Shown: piece after piece, positions 8,661 to 15,685 of the stretch | Layout of the letters: every line of letters starts with the position of its first letter | Numbering within the stretch: the stretch's first letter is position 1 | Assembly: GCF_030269485.1 (NCBI RefSeq) | Contig: NZ_BSTL01000006.1 | Location: 124,001-188,000 of the forward strand | Direction: 5' to 3' | DNA: 64,000 bases | Source: Actinoplanes sp. NBRC 103695 | Lineage (GTDB): Bacteria > Actinomycetota > Actinomycetes > Mycobacteriales > Micromonosporaceae | Notes under the pieces: generated by a model | Databases searched by the model: none | Seen by the model: the letters and a program-made list of their open reading frames with translations, nothing else | Told to the model about the DNA's origin: nothing | Position numbers and translations under genes: made by a program

Positions 8661-8736
8661 ATCCTAGGATGCTCTACAGGATGCGACCACAGTCACGCCG
8701 CGCGACACCAAGAACAAAAAGGAATCAACGGCAGCC
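8661..8736 (+). repeat. approximately 75-bp repeat, copy 3
   Basis: Starts atcctaggatgctctac and ends aaggaatcaacggcagcc (8719-8736). The final 18 bases are identical to copy 2 and the first 10 are nearly so. It marks the boundary between the Tn3 graveyard and the intact gene run beginning at 8864. TAGGAT inside it would also serve as a -10 hexamer. Confidence 0.6.
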
Positions 8737-8863
8737 CGACTATTGATCTTGGTTGGACGATGAACTGTGATCCGCGTCAGGGCCAGGGACGGGCAGGTGG
8801 ATCTGGCCTCGGGGGCCGCCGCACGGTGGAGTGGTTCGGGACGGCTGACGCAGGGAGGGTTTT

Positions 8864-9823
8864 GTGGTTGAGGTCGGGTTGGCGGATGTCCGGGACGCGG
8901 CGGAGCGGATTCGGGGGGTGGCGCATCGGACGCCGGTGATCACGTCGCGGACGTTGGATGCCGCGGTGGGCGCCGAGGTGTTCCTGAAATGCGAGAACCT
9001 GCAACGGGTGGGGGCGTTCAAGTTCCGCGGGGCGTACAACGCGGTGTCGCGGTTGTCGCCGGAGCAGCTGGCCCGGGGTATCGCCGCGTTCTCGTCGGGC
9101 AACCACGCGCAGGCGGTGGCGCTGGCGGCGCGGGAGCTGGGCAGTTCGGCGGTGATCGTGATGCCGGCGGACACTCCGGCGTCGAAGCTGGACGCGGTGC
9201 GCGGCTACGGCGCGGAGGTCGTGTTCTACGACCGGTACACCGAGGATCGTGAGGCGCTGGGCCGGAAGCTGGCGGCTGACCGGGGGCTGGCGTTGATTCC
9301 GCCGTACGAGCACGCCGATGTGATCGCCGGTCAGGGTACGGCGGCGCTGGAGCTGTTCGAGGAGGTGCCGGATCTGGACGTGCTGGTGGTGCCGGTCGGT
9401 GGCGGCGGCCTGATGGCGGGGTCGGCGACGGTGGCGAAGGGCCTCGATGACCGGGTGCGGGTGGTGGGGGTGGAGCCGGAGGCGGGTGACGACACGAAGC
9501 GGTCGCTGGTGGCGGATGAGCGGGTGAACATTCCGGTGCCGCGGACGATCGCGGATGGTCAGGCGGCGAACATTCCGGGGGAGATCACGTTCTCGATCAA
9601 CCGGCGGCTGGTGGACGAGGTGGTGCTGGTGTCGGATGACGAGTTGCGGGATGCGTTGCGGTTCGCGTTCGACCGGTTGAAGTCGGTGCTGGAGCCGAGT
9701 GGCGCGTCGGGTCTGGCGGCTCTGTTGTCGAAGCGGGTGCCGTCGGTGGAGGGTGCGCGCGTCGGGGTGATCCTGTCGGGTGGGAATGTGGGCTGGAAGC
9801 GTTTTGGTGAGCTGCTCGGGTAA
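8864..9823 (+). CDS. threonine dehydratase / serine racemase-like PLP enzyme
   Basis: A 319-residue fold-type II PLP enzyme without a regulatory ACT domain, so it is the catabolic or serine-racemase-like kind rather than biosynthetic IlvA. The PLP lysine is in VGAFKFRGAYN, the phosphate loop is VGGGGLMAG, SSGNHAQAVA is the substrate loop, and LSGGN lies near the C-terminus. Likely reactions are dehydration of L-threonine or L-serine, or dehydration of hydroxyaspartate. GTG at 8864 is preceded by a strong gggaggg site. It is the first gene of a forward run; the ABC-F gene follows about 100 bases later. Confidence 0.9.
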   Translation: MVEVGLADVRDAAERIRGVAHRTPVITSRTLDAAVGAEVFLKCENLQRVGAFKFRGAYNAVSRLSPEQLARGIAAFSSGNHAQAVALAARELGSSAVIVMPADTPASKLDAVRGYGAEVVFYDRYTEDREALGRKLAADRGLALIPPYEHADVIAGQGTAALELFEEVPDLDVLVVPVGGGGLMAGSATVAKGLDDRVRVVGVEPEAGDDTKRSLVADERVNIPVPRTIADGQAANIPGEITFSINRRLVDEVVLVSDDELRDALRFAFDRLKSVLEPSGASGLAALLSKRVPSVEGARVGVILSGGNVGWKRFGELLG

Positions 9824-9927
9824 TCGGGTTGCGGGCCGGCCGTCGTGGGTGCAGGGTCGGTGTCATGTGAGGGCGGCCGGCGTGGTGTGTGCGTACCCGT
9901 GTCGGTCTTGTCCTTGGGGGTTCTCTC

Positions 9928-11421
9928 TTGTTGAAGGCTGTGTCGCTGGGCTGTGCCCACGACGGTGATCTGCTGTTCTCCGGTTTTGATCTGGTGCTGG
10001 GTGATGGTGATCGGGTCGGGGTGGTGGGTCCGAACGGTGCGGGGAAGTCGACGTTGCTGCGGGCTCTGGCGGGGCAGATCAAGCCGGCGAGCGGTGTCGT
10101 GACCCATGGGCCGGGTTTGAGTGTGGCGTTCGTTCCGCAGCAGGTTCCGGATCCGGAGGGTACGGCCGGGGCGTTCCTCGCCGAGGGTTTGGGCGAGGCG
10201 GGTGTGGTGGCGGCGCGGGTGCGTGCGGGTGACGCCGACGAGGCGTTGCTGGAGCGGTATGTGGCGTTGGAGGCGTGGGGCGCGGAGACGCGGATCGAGA
10301 AGGTGCGGCAGCGGCTGGGTCTGGCGGGGATCGAGGACGGCCGGTTGTTGCGGGAGGTCAGCGGCGGGGAGCAGGCGCGGTTGTTGCTGGCGCGGGCGTT
10401 GCTGGCGGAGCCGGACGTGTTGTTGCTGGACGAGCCGACGAATCATCTGGATGCCGAGGGGGCGGCGTGGTTGCAGTCGTGGCTGGCGGATTTCCCGGGT
10501 GCGGTGCTGGCGGTGAGTCACGATCGGGCGTTCCTGGATTCGGTGGTGTCGCGGATCGTCGAGCTGGACGGCATTCATGAGGAGCCGCAGGGCTTCCCGG
10601 GTGGGGGGTACACGCCGTACCGGGTGGAGAAGGAGCGGCGGTGGCGGCGGTGGCTGCTGGATTTCGAGGCGCAGGAGAAGGATCGGTTGCGCTGGGAGCA
10701 GGACATCGAGCTGACGAAGCGGCAGGCGCTGGGTGTGGAGTTGACGGTGCGGTCGGGGGCGGAGGCGCCGCATCTGCGGCGGGTCGCCCGGAAGGTGGCG
10801 CGGAAGGCGAAGGTGCGGGAGCGGCGGTTGCGGCGGCAGATGGAGTCGTTGCGGTGGGTGGATGAGCCGCGGAGGCGTCCGCCGTTGACGTTGGCGTTCC
10901 CGGAGGACGACGGTGCGCCGGGGGATGAGGTGTTGCCGGGGGTGAAGCGCGGCGATCGGGTGTGGATCACGGGGCGGAACGGGTCGGGGAAGACGACGTT
11001 GCTCCGGGAGCTGGCGTCGGAGCGGACGGCGACGTTGCCGCAGACGGCGGATGGGCTTCCCCGTGAGCAGACGTTGATGGAGTTCTTCCGTTCTCAGGTG
11101 CCGGTGTATGTGGATGACGCCGAGCGGCTGCTGCTGGGGCATCAGTTCGACGAGGACATGTGGGATTCGCCGCTGGGGACGTTGTCGGCGGGGGAGTTGC
11201 GGCGTCTGCTGCTGGCCGTGATGGTGAACCGGCCGGAGCGGGTGTTGTTGCTGGACGAGCCGACGAACTTCCTGGACTTCGACGCTCTGGAGGTGTTGGA
11301 GGAGGCGTTGCGCCGTTATCGGGGGACGTTGCTGGTGGTGTCGCACGACCGGTATTTCGCGGAGGCGGTCGGTCTGTCGCGGGTGTGGCACGTGGAGGGT
11401 CCTGAGAAGATCGCGGGGTGA
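9928..11421 (+). CDS. ABC-F family ATPase
   Basis: A 497-residue protein with two ABC cassettes and no membrane segments, the ABC-F layout associated with ribosome-bound translation factors and antibiotic resistance. First cassette: GPNGAGKST near residue 33, signature VSGGEQARLLLARAL, then LLDEPTNHLD. Second: GRNGSGKTT near 348, LSAGELRRLL, LLDEPTNFLD. The arginine-rich linker between them is about 80 residues. TTG at 9928 is preferred because ggggg lies seven bases upstream; an in-frame GTG at 9889 is possible. The stop overlaps the GTG of the recombinase gene by four bases, implying coupled translation. Third codon positions favour G and T, unlike the C-rich genes at 29-40 kb. Confidence 0.9.
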   Translation: MLKAVSLGCAHDGDLLFSGFDLVLGDGDRVGVVGPNGAGKSTLLRALAGQIKPASGVVTHGPGLSVAFVPQQVPDPEGTAGAFLAEGLGEAGVVAARVRAGDADEALLERYVALEAWGAETRIEKVRQRLGLAGIEDGRLLREVSGGEQARLLLARALLAEPDVLLLDEPTNHLDAEGAAWLQSWLADFPGAVLAVSHDRAFLDSVVSRIVELDGIHEEPQGFPGGGYTPYRVEKERRWRRWLLDFEAQEKDRLRWEQDIELTKRQALGVELTVRSGAEAPHLRRVARKVARKAKVRERRLRRQMESLRWVDEPRRRPPLTLAFPEDDGAPGDEVLPGVKRGDRVWITGRNGSGKTTLLRELASERTATLPQTADGLPREQTLMEFFRSQVPVYVDDAERLLLGHQFDEDMWDSPLGTLSAGELRRLLLAVMVNRPERVLLLDEPTNFLDFDALEVLEEALRRYRGTLLVVSHDRYFAEAVGLSRVWHVEGPEKIAG

Positions 11422-12344
11422 ATCTGGTCCCCCGGCAGTCCGGTTCGGTGCCCGCCCCGTTGTCGGAGGCGGAGCGGGTGACCGAGGCGTGGCTGGCGAA
11501 CCGGCGGTTGTCGGAGCACACGCGTTCGGCGTACCGGCGGGATGTGGCGGCGTGGCTGGGCTGGTGTGCGGGGCGTGAGCTGGATCCGCTTCGGGCGTCG
11601 TTCCTGGACGTGAACGCGTACGCGAGGAAGATCGAGTCTTCGGGGTTGTCGCCGGCGTCGGTGGCGCGGAAGCTGTCGGGGCTGTCGAGCTGGTACACGT
11701 TCCTGGCGAAGCTGGGTGCGGTGCCGGCGAATCCGGTGGCGGGCGCGGACCGGCCGGCGGTGGATCGGGATCATTCGGCGACGGTGGGGTTGTCGCCGGA
11801 GGAGGTGGACGGGTTGCTGGCCGCGGCGGAGCGGGACGGGCCGCGGTCGAGGGCGTTGATCACGGTGCTGGCGGATCTGGGTCTGCGGGTGAGTGAGCTG
11901 ATCGGTCTGGACGTCGAGGATCTGGGGTTCGAGCGGGGGCATCGCAGTGTGCGGTTCGTCGGCAAGGGTGGGCGGGCGCGGCGGCGGGTGTTGACCGAGC
12001 CGGCGGGGCGGGCGCTGGACGATTATCTGGGCGGGCGGGCGGAGGGTCCGTTGTTCGTCACGTCGACGGGTGGGCGGCTGGACCGGCATGCGGTGTTCCG
12101 GCTGGTGCGGCGGCTGGCGCGGGAGGCGGGGATCGAGTCGTGGGAGCGGTTGTCGCCGCATTCGCTGCGGCATTCGTTCGCGACGGCGGCCCGGTCGTAC
12201 GGGGTGGCGCTGGAGGATGTGCAGGACGCGATGGGTCATGCGGATCCGCGGACGACGCGGCGGTACGACCGTGACCGGCACAATCTGGATCGTGACCCGG
12301 CGTACACGATCGCGGCGGCGCGGGCCAGGCGCGAAGCGACCTAG
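11418..12344 (+). CDS. XerC/XerD-like tyrosine recombinase
   Basis: A 308-residue recombinase. The N-terminal SAM-like domain (about 20-105) includes LSEHTRSAYRRDVAAWLGW. The catalytic residues are all present: Arg in DLGLRVSELIGLD, Lys in VGKGGRARR, His-x-x-Arg in SPHSLRHSFATAA, His in MGHADPRTT and the nucleophile Tyr in RRYDRD. GTG overlaps the stop of the ABC-F gene. No inverted-repeat core site was noticed nearby, unlike the second recombinase near 40.8 kb. It could be a chromosomal XerC/D or a stand-alone integrase. Translational coupling to an ABC-F protein is unusual for either. Confidence 0.9.
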   Translation: MNLVPRQSGSVPAPLSEAERVTEAWLANRRLSEHTRSAYRRDVAAWLGWCAGRELDPLRASFLDVNAYARKIESSGLSPASVARKLSGLSSWYTFLAKLGAVPANPVAGADRPAVDRDHSATVGLSPEEVDGLLAAAERDGPRSRALITVLADLGLRVSELIGLDVEDLGFERGHRSVRFVGKGGRARRRVLTEPAGRALDDYLGGRAEGPLFVTSTGGRLDRHAVFRLVRRLAREAGIESWERLSPHSLRHSFATAARSYGVALEDVQDAMGHADPRTTRRYDRDRHNLDRDPAYTIAAARARREAT

Positions 12345-12391
12345 GTCAGGGCATATCCTCTCCCGGCGGGTCGATCACGGACGGGGTAAGG

Positions 12392-13228
12392 GTGAACATC
12401 TTCGAAGCGGTGCTGCTGGGTGCGATCGAAGGGGTGACGGAGTTCCTGCCGATCTCCAGCACGGGTCATCTGACCATCGCGGAGAAGTTGCTGGGCTATT
12501 CGATCGACGATCCGGACATCACGGCGTTCACGGCGATCATCCAGTCGGGTGCGGTGATCGCGACGGTGATCTTTCTGCGGAAGGATCTGGTCAGGATCAT
12601 CGCGGCCTGGTTCAAGGGTTTGTTCTCGGCGGCGGGCCGGGAGAACCCGGACTGGAAGTACGGGTGGGCGATCATCCTGGGGTCGTTGCCGATCGGGATC
12701 ATCGGGCTGGCGTTCCAGGATGTGATCGAGACGACGTTGCGGAGCCTGTGGTTCGTGGCCGGGGCGTTGATCCTGTGGTCGGGTGCGATGTGGTTCGCCG
12801 ATCACGCGGCGACGCAGATCCGCCATGAGGACGATGTGACCTGGAAGGACACGTTGATCATCGGGGTGGTGCAGTCGCTGGCGCTGATCCCGGGGATCTC
12901 CCGGTCGGGTGCGACGATGTCGGCGGGTCTGCTGCGTGACCTCGATCGGGTGACGGTGACGAAGTTGTCGTTCTTCCTGTCGATCCCGGCGTTGCTGGGT
13001 GCGACGGTGCTGCAGTCGGTGACCGAGTACGACAACATCTCCGGTGGTGTCGGCTGGGTGAACACGCTGGTGGCGACGGCGGTGTCGTTCATCGTGGGTT
13101 ATCTGGCGGTGGCGTGGCTGCTGAGGTTCATCGCGAAGCACTCGTACAAGGTTTTCATCGCGTACCGGATCGTGCTGGGTGGCCTGTTGATGGTGCTGCT
13201 GGCCACGAACACGATCCAGCCGCAGTAG
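12392..13228 (+). CDS. uppP: undecaprenyl-diphosphatase UppP (BacA)
   Basis: A 278-residue integral membrane phosphatase that recycles undecaprenyl diphosphate to the monophosphate for peptidoglycan and glycan assembly; overproduction gives bacitracin resistance in other bacteria. Family motifs are GAIEGVTEFLPISSTGHL near the N-terminus and LIPGISRSGATMSAGL near residue 170, with about eight hydrophobic segments. GTG at 12392 follows a ggggtaagg ribosome site. The stop codon TAG shares a base with the GTG start of the next gene, so translation is probably coupled. Confidence 0.95.
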   Translation: MNIFEAVLLGAIEGVTEFLPISSTGHLTIAEKLLGYSIDDPDITAFTAIIQSGAVIATVIFLRKDLVRIIAAWFKGLFSAAGRENPDWKYGWAIILGSLPIGIIGLAFQDVIETTLRSLWFVAGALILWSGAMWFADHAATQIRHEDDVTWKDTLIIGVVQSLALIPGISRSGATMSAGLLRDLDRVTVTKLSFFLSIPALLGATVLQSVTEYDNISGGVGWVNTLVATAVSFIVGYLAVAWLLRFIAKHSYKVFIAYRIVLGGLLMVLLATNTIQPQ

Positions 13229-14166
13229 TGGACCGCGCTCTCGCTCACGTCCGGGCGCTGGGCACTCCGGGTGAGGTGCCGCCGGCGTCGATCACGGTGA
13301 GTTTCCACCCGGACAGGCTGCTGGCCGACGGCCTCACGGTGGCGGAGCATCTGGTCGCGGAGGGTGTGTACCGCAGCCAGTTCGAGACGCGGATCTCCAA
13401 CGGCGGGCTGACCGCGTTCCCGGGCGGTGACCGGGACGTGTGGGAGCGGCGGATGTTCGGTGGCGCGTATGCGGGGGTGACCGTGGGCCGGCCGGTCTAC
13501 GGTGCGTTGAACCTGGCCGGGCATCCGGACGGCGGGTCGCCGCGGTTCGGCAGCTGCCATCTGCGACTGGATCCGGTGGTGTCGGCGCGGGCCACGTTCA
13601 GTCACGGCGACAGCGTCACGGAGCCGGCGGTGGTGGGCACGGCGGACACGTTCGGTGGCATCTGGGCGGCCCTGCTCGCCGAGGTGGCCGCCACCGGGCG
13701 GGCGCTGGGCCTGGCCGCGGCGTCGCCGCGGGAGTGGGTGGCCGCGCTGGCCGAGCCGCGCACGGTCGCGGGCCGCGCCCTGGACGACTACGTCGAGGCG
13801 CAGGTCCACGGCGGTCTCGAGCTGGCCGGGGCGGTCCAGGCCGTGGTGGCCGACCCTTCCTTCGCGGGTACGCCTACCGGCGCGCTGCTGTCCCGTCTGG
13901 CGCCGCGCCTGGAGTACCACCCCGGTTTCGTGCTCGCCCCCGCCGAGTTCCCGCCGGATCTGCGCACCGAGACGACGCCGCGGCTGGCGGCGGAGCTCGC
14001 GTCCCGTTTCGGGGTGGACCGGATCCATGCCGAGGTGGTGGGCCGGGCGGCGCAGGCGGTGGTGCGCGATCCGGCGTCGTGGTCGGCGTTCGGGCCGGCG
14101 GCGGAGGTGCTGCAGGAGCTCAAGTACGTGTGGCACATCCTGGTGCTGCGGGGCCGCCCTTTCTGA
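13228..14166 (+). CDS. DUF3626 family protein
   Basis: A 312-residue protein whose core resembles DUF3626: ITVSFHPDRLL, GVYRSQFETRISNGGLTA, PGGDRDVWERRMFGG and FGSCHLRLDP. The many conserved His, Asp and Arg residues suggest a metal-binding or toxin/enzyme fold, but the function is unknown. GTG at 13228 overlaps the uppP stop by one base. No signal peptide or membrane segment is visible. It lies between uppP and an NDH-2-like flavoprotein with no clear pathway link. Confidence 0.75.
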   Translation: MDRALAHVRALGTPGEVPPASITVSFHPDRLLADGLTVAEHLVAEGVYRSQFETRISNGGLTAFPGGDRDVWERRMFGGAYAGVTVGRPVYGALNLAGHPDGGSPRFGSCHLRLDPVVSARATFSHGDSVTEPAVVGTADTFGGIWAALLAEVAATGRALGLAAASPREWVAALAEPRTVAGRALDDYVEAQVHGGLELAGAVQAVVADPSFAGTPTGALLSRLAPRLEYHPGFVLAPAEFPPDLRTETTPRLAAELASRFGVDRIHAEVVGRAAQAVVRDPASWSAFGPAAEVLQELKYVWHILVLRGRPF

Positions 14167-14209
14167 CCGGCCGGTGTCACAGCCGTCCGGTGGGCGGTGT
14201 CTGAAGGGC

Positions 14210-15370
14210 ATGACAACAACCGAGGTCGTCGTGATCGGCGGGGGATACGCGGGCGTCATGGCCGCGAACCGGCTGACCCGGCGCGACGACGTGACCGTGA
14301 CCCTGATCAACCCGCGCCCGCGTTTCGTCGAGCGGATCCGCCTGCACCAGCTGGCCGGCGGCACCGGCGACGCGGTCGTCGACTATCCCGATGTGCTCGC
14401 CCGCCGCGTCACCCTGCGGGTCGGGTCGGTGTCCCGCATCGACGCCCCGGCCCGCCGGCTCACCCTCGACGACAACACCACGATCAACTACGACTTCCTG
14501 GTGTACGCGGCGGGCAGCGGCAGCCGCCCCGACGTGCCGTCGTCCGCGTTCCCGATCGCCTCCTACGAGCAGGCGCGGCGACTGCGGGAGGCGCTGCGCC
14601 CCGGTATGCCGGTCGTGGTGGCCGGGGCGGGACCGACCGGTATCGAGACCGCCGCCGAGCTGGCCGAACAGGGGCATCCGGTGACGCTGGCCTGCGGTGG
14701 TGTGCTCGGCCCGTACCTGCATCCCCGCGGCCGTCGCGCGGCGGCCCGGCAGCTGGCCGCCCTCGGGGTGACCGTCGAGGACGGGCCCGGATCGGTCGTC
14801 ACCGGGGTGACCGGTGACGGCGCCACCCTGGCCGGCGGACGCCACCTGCCCGGCCTGACCGTGTGGACGGCCGGGTTCGGGGTGCCGGACCTGGCCGCCC
14901 GCAGCGGCCTGCGCACCGACCCGGCCGGTCGGCTGCTCACCGACGAGACCCTGACCAGCGTCGACGACGACCGGATCGTCGCGGCGGGCGATGCGGCGTC
15001 CCCGTCGGGCCGGCCGTTGCGGATGAGCTGCCAGGCGGCCGGCCCGCTGGGTGCGCACGCCGCCGACACGGTCCTGGCCCGCATCGCCGGCCGCCCGCCG
15101 GCGCCGGTCACGATCGGGTTCCTCGGCCAGTGCCTCAGTTTCGGCCGCCGGGCGGGCATGTTCCAGTTCTCCCACCGCGACGACACCGCCCGCGCGGCGC
15201 ACATCGCCGGTGTTCCCGGCGCGAAGCTGAAGGAACTCGTCTGCTGGGGCACGGTCAAGCAGCTGGCCATGGAGGCCCGCCGCCCGGGCACGTTCTTCGT
15301 GCCGTCGTGGATGGCCGGGCGCCGTGGCCCGGCCGGCGACCGTCTCCAGCAACCCGCGGGCCGTCCCTGA
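14210..15370 (+). CDS. FAD-dependent NAD(P)H oxidoreductase (NDH-2/AIF-like)
   Basis: A 386-residue two-dinucleotide-binding flavoprotein. The FAD motif VVVIGGGYAGVMAANRL is at the N-terminus; the NAD(P) motif is VVVAGAGPTGIETAAEL near residue 140; the second FAD loop RIVAAGDAAS is near 263. No C-terminal membrane anchor is evident, so it is closer to soluble Ndh/AIF-like oxidoreductases than to a classical respiratory NDH-2. ATG at 14210 has a gaaggg stretch immediately upstream with short spacing. A perfect hairpin 12 bases after the stop marks the end of the forward gene run. Confidence 0.87.
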   Translation: MTTTEVVVIGGGYAGVMAANRLTRRDDVTVTLINPRPRFVERIRLHQLAGGTGDAVVDYPDVLARRVTLRVGSVSRIDAPARRLTLDDNTTINYDFLVYAAGSGSRPDVPSSAFPIASYEQARRLREALRPGMPVVVAGAGPTGIETAAELAEQGHPVTLACGGVLGPYLHPRGRRAAARQLAALGVTVEDGPGSVVTGVTGDGATLAGGRHLPGLTVWTAGFGVPDLAARSGLRTDPAGRLLTDETLTSVDDDRIVAAGDAASPSGRPLRMSCQAAGPLGAHAADTVLARIAGRPPAPVTIGFLGQCLSFGRRAGMFQFSHRDDTARAAHIAGVPGAKLKELVCWGTVKQLAMEARRPGTFFVPSWMAGRRGPAGDRLQQPAGRP

Positions 15371-15382
15371 CAGGGCGGGCCC

Positions 15383-15418
15383 GGCCGATCGCCGCCCCTT
15401 CCCGGGCGGCGATCGGCC
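15383..15418 (+). terminator. perfect 15-bp hairpin terminator
   Basis: GGCCGATCGCCGCCC (15383-15397) pairs perfectly with GGGCGGCGATCGGCC (15404-15418) around a six-base loop, 12 bases after the flavoprotein stop. There is no U-tract, as is common in high-GC actinobacteria. Confidence 0.85.
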
Positions 15419-15474
15419 ACTGCTCCACGGCAGGCCACTGCTCCACGGCAGGCCACTGCTCCACGGCAGGCCAC
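15415..15474 (+). repeat. 18-bp tandem repeat, three copies
   Basis: The unit tgctccacggcaggccac occurs three times end to end (15421-15438, 15439-15456, 15457-15474) after a partial ggccac. It is immediately downstream of the hairpin and in non-coding sequence. No CRISPR-like spacers are present. Confidence 0.9.
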
Positions 15475-15685
15475 CGCAGGGCCCGCCGATGCACGGCCCG
15501 CCACTGCACGAGCGGCCACTGCACTGGAACGTCTCCGGCATCACCGCGAGCCCGGAGGACACCTGCTCGCCGTCGCGGCTACTGCACTGAGCAGCTACTG
15601 CACGAGCGGCTACTGCACGAGCGGCTACTGCACGACTTGCCTCGCTCGGCCTCCTGCCACGCTCGGCCTGCCGGTCAGGATCGGG
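15475..15685. repeat. intergenic region with second tandem repeat (ctactgcacgagcgg)
   Basis: A related 15-base unit ctactgcacgagcgg is repeated at 15595-15609 and 15610-15624 with degenerate flanking copies (15579-15594 and 15625-15638). Between the two arrays similar ccactgca motifs recur irregularly. Reading frames exist on both strands but none looks like a gene. The region separates convergent genes. Confidence 0.7.

Noticed and set aside
15415-15640. CRISPR array
   Set aside because: Units are 15-18 bp and directly adjacent, with no spacers and no cas genes.
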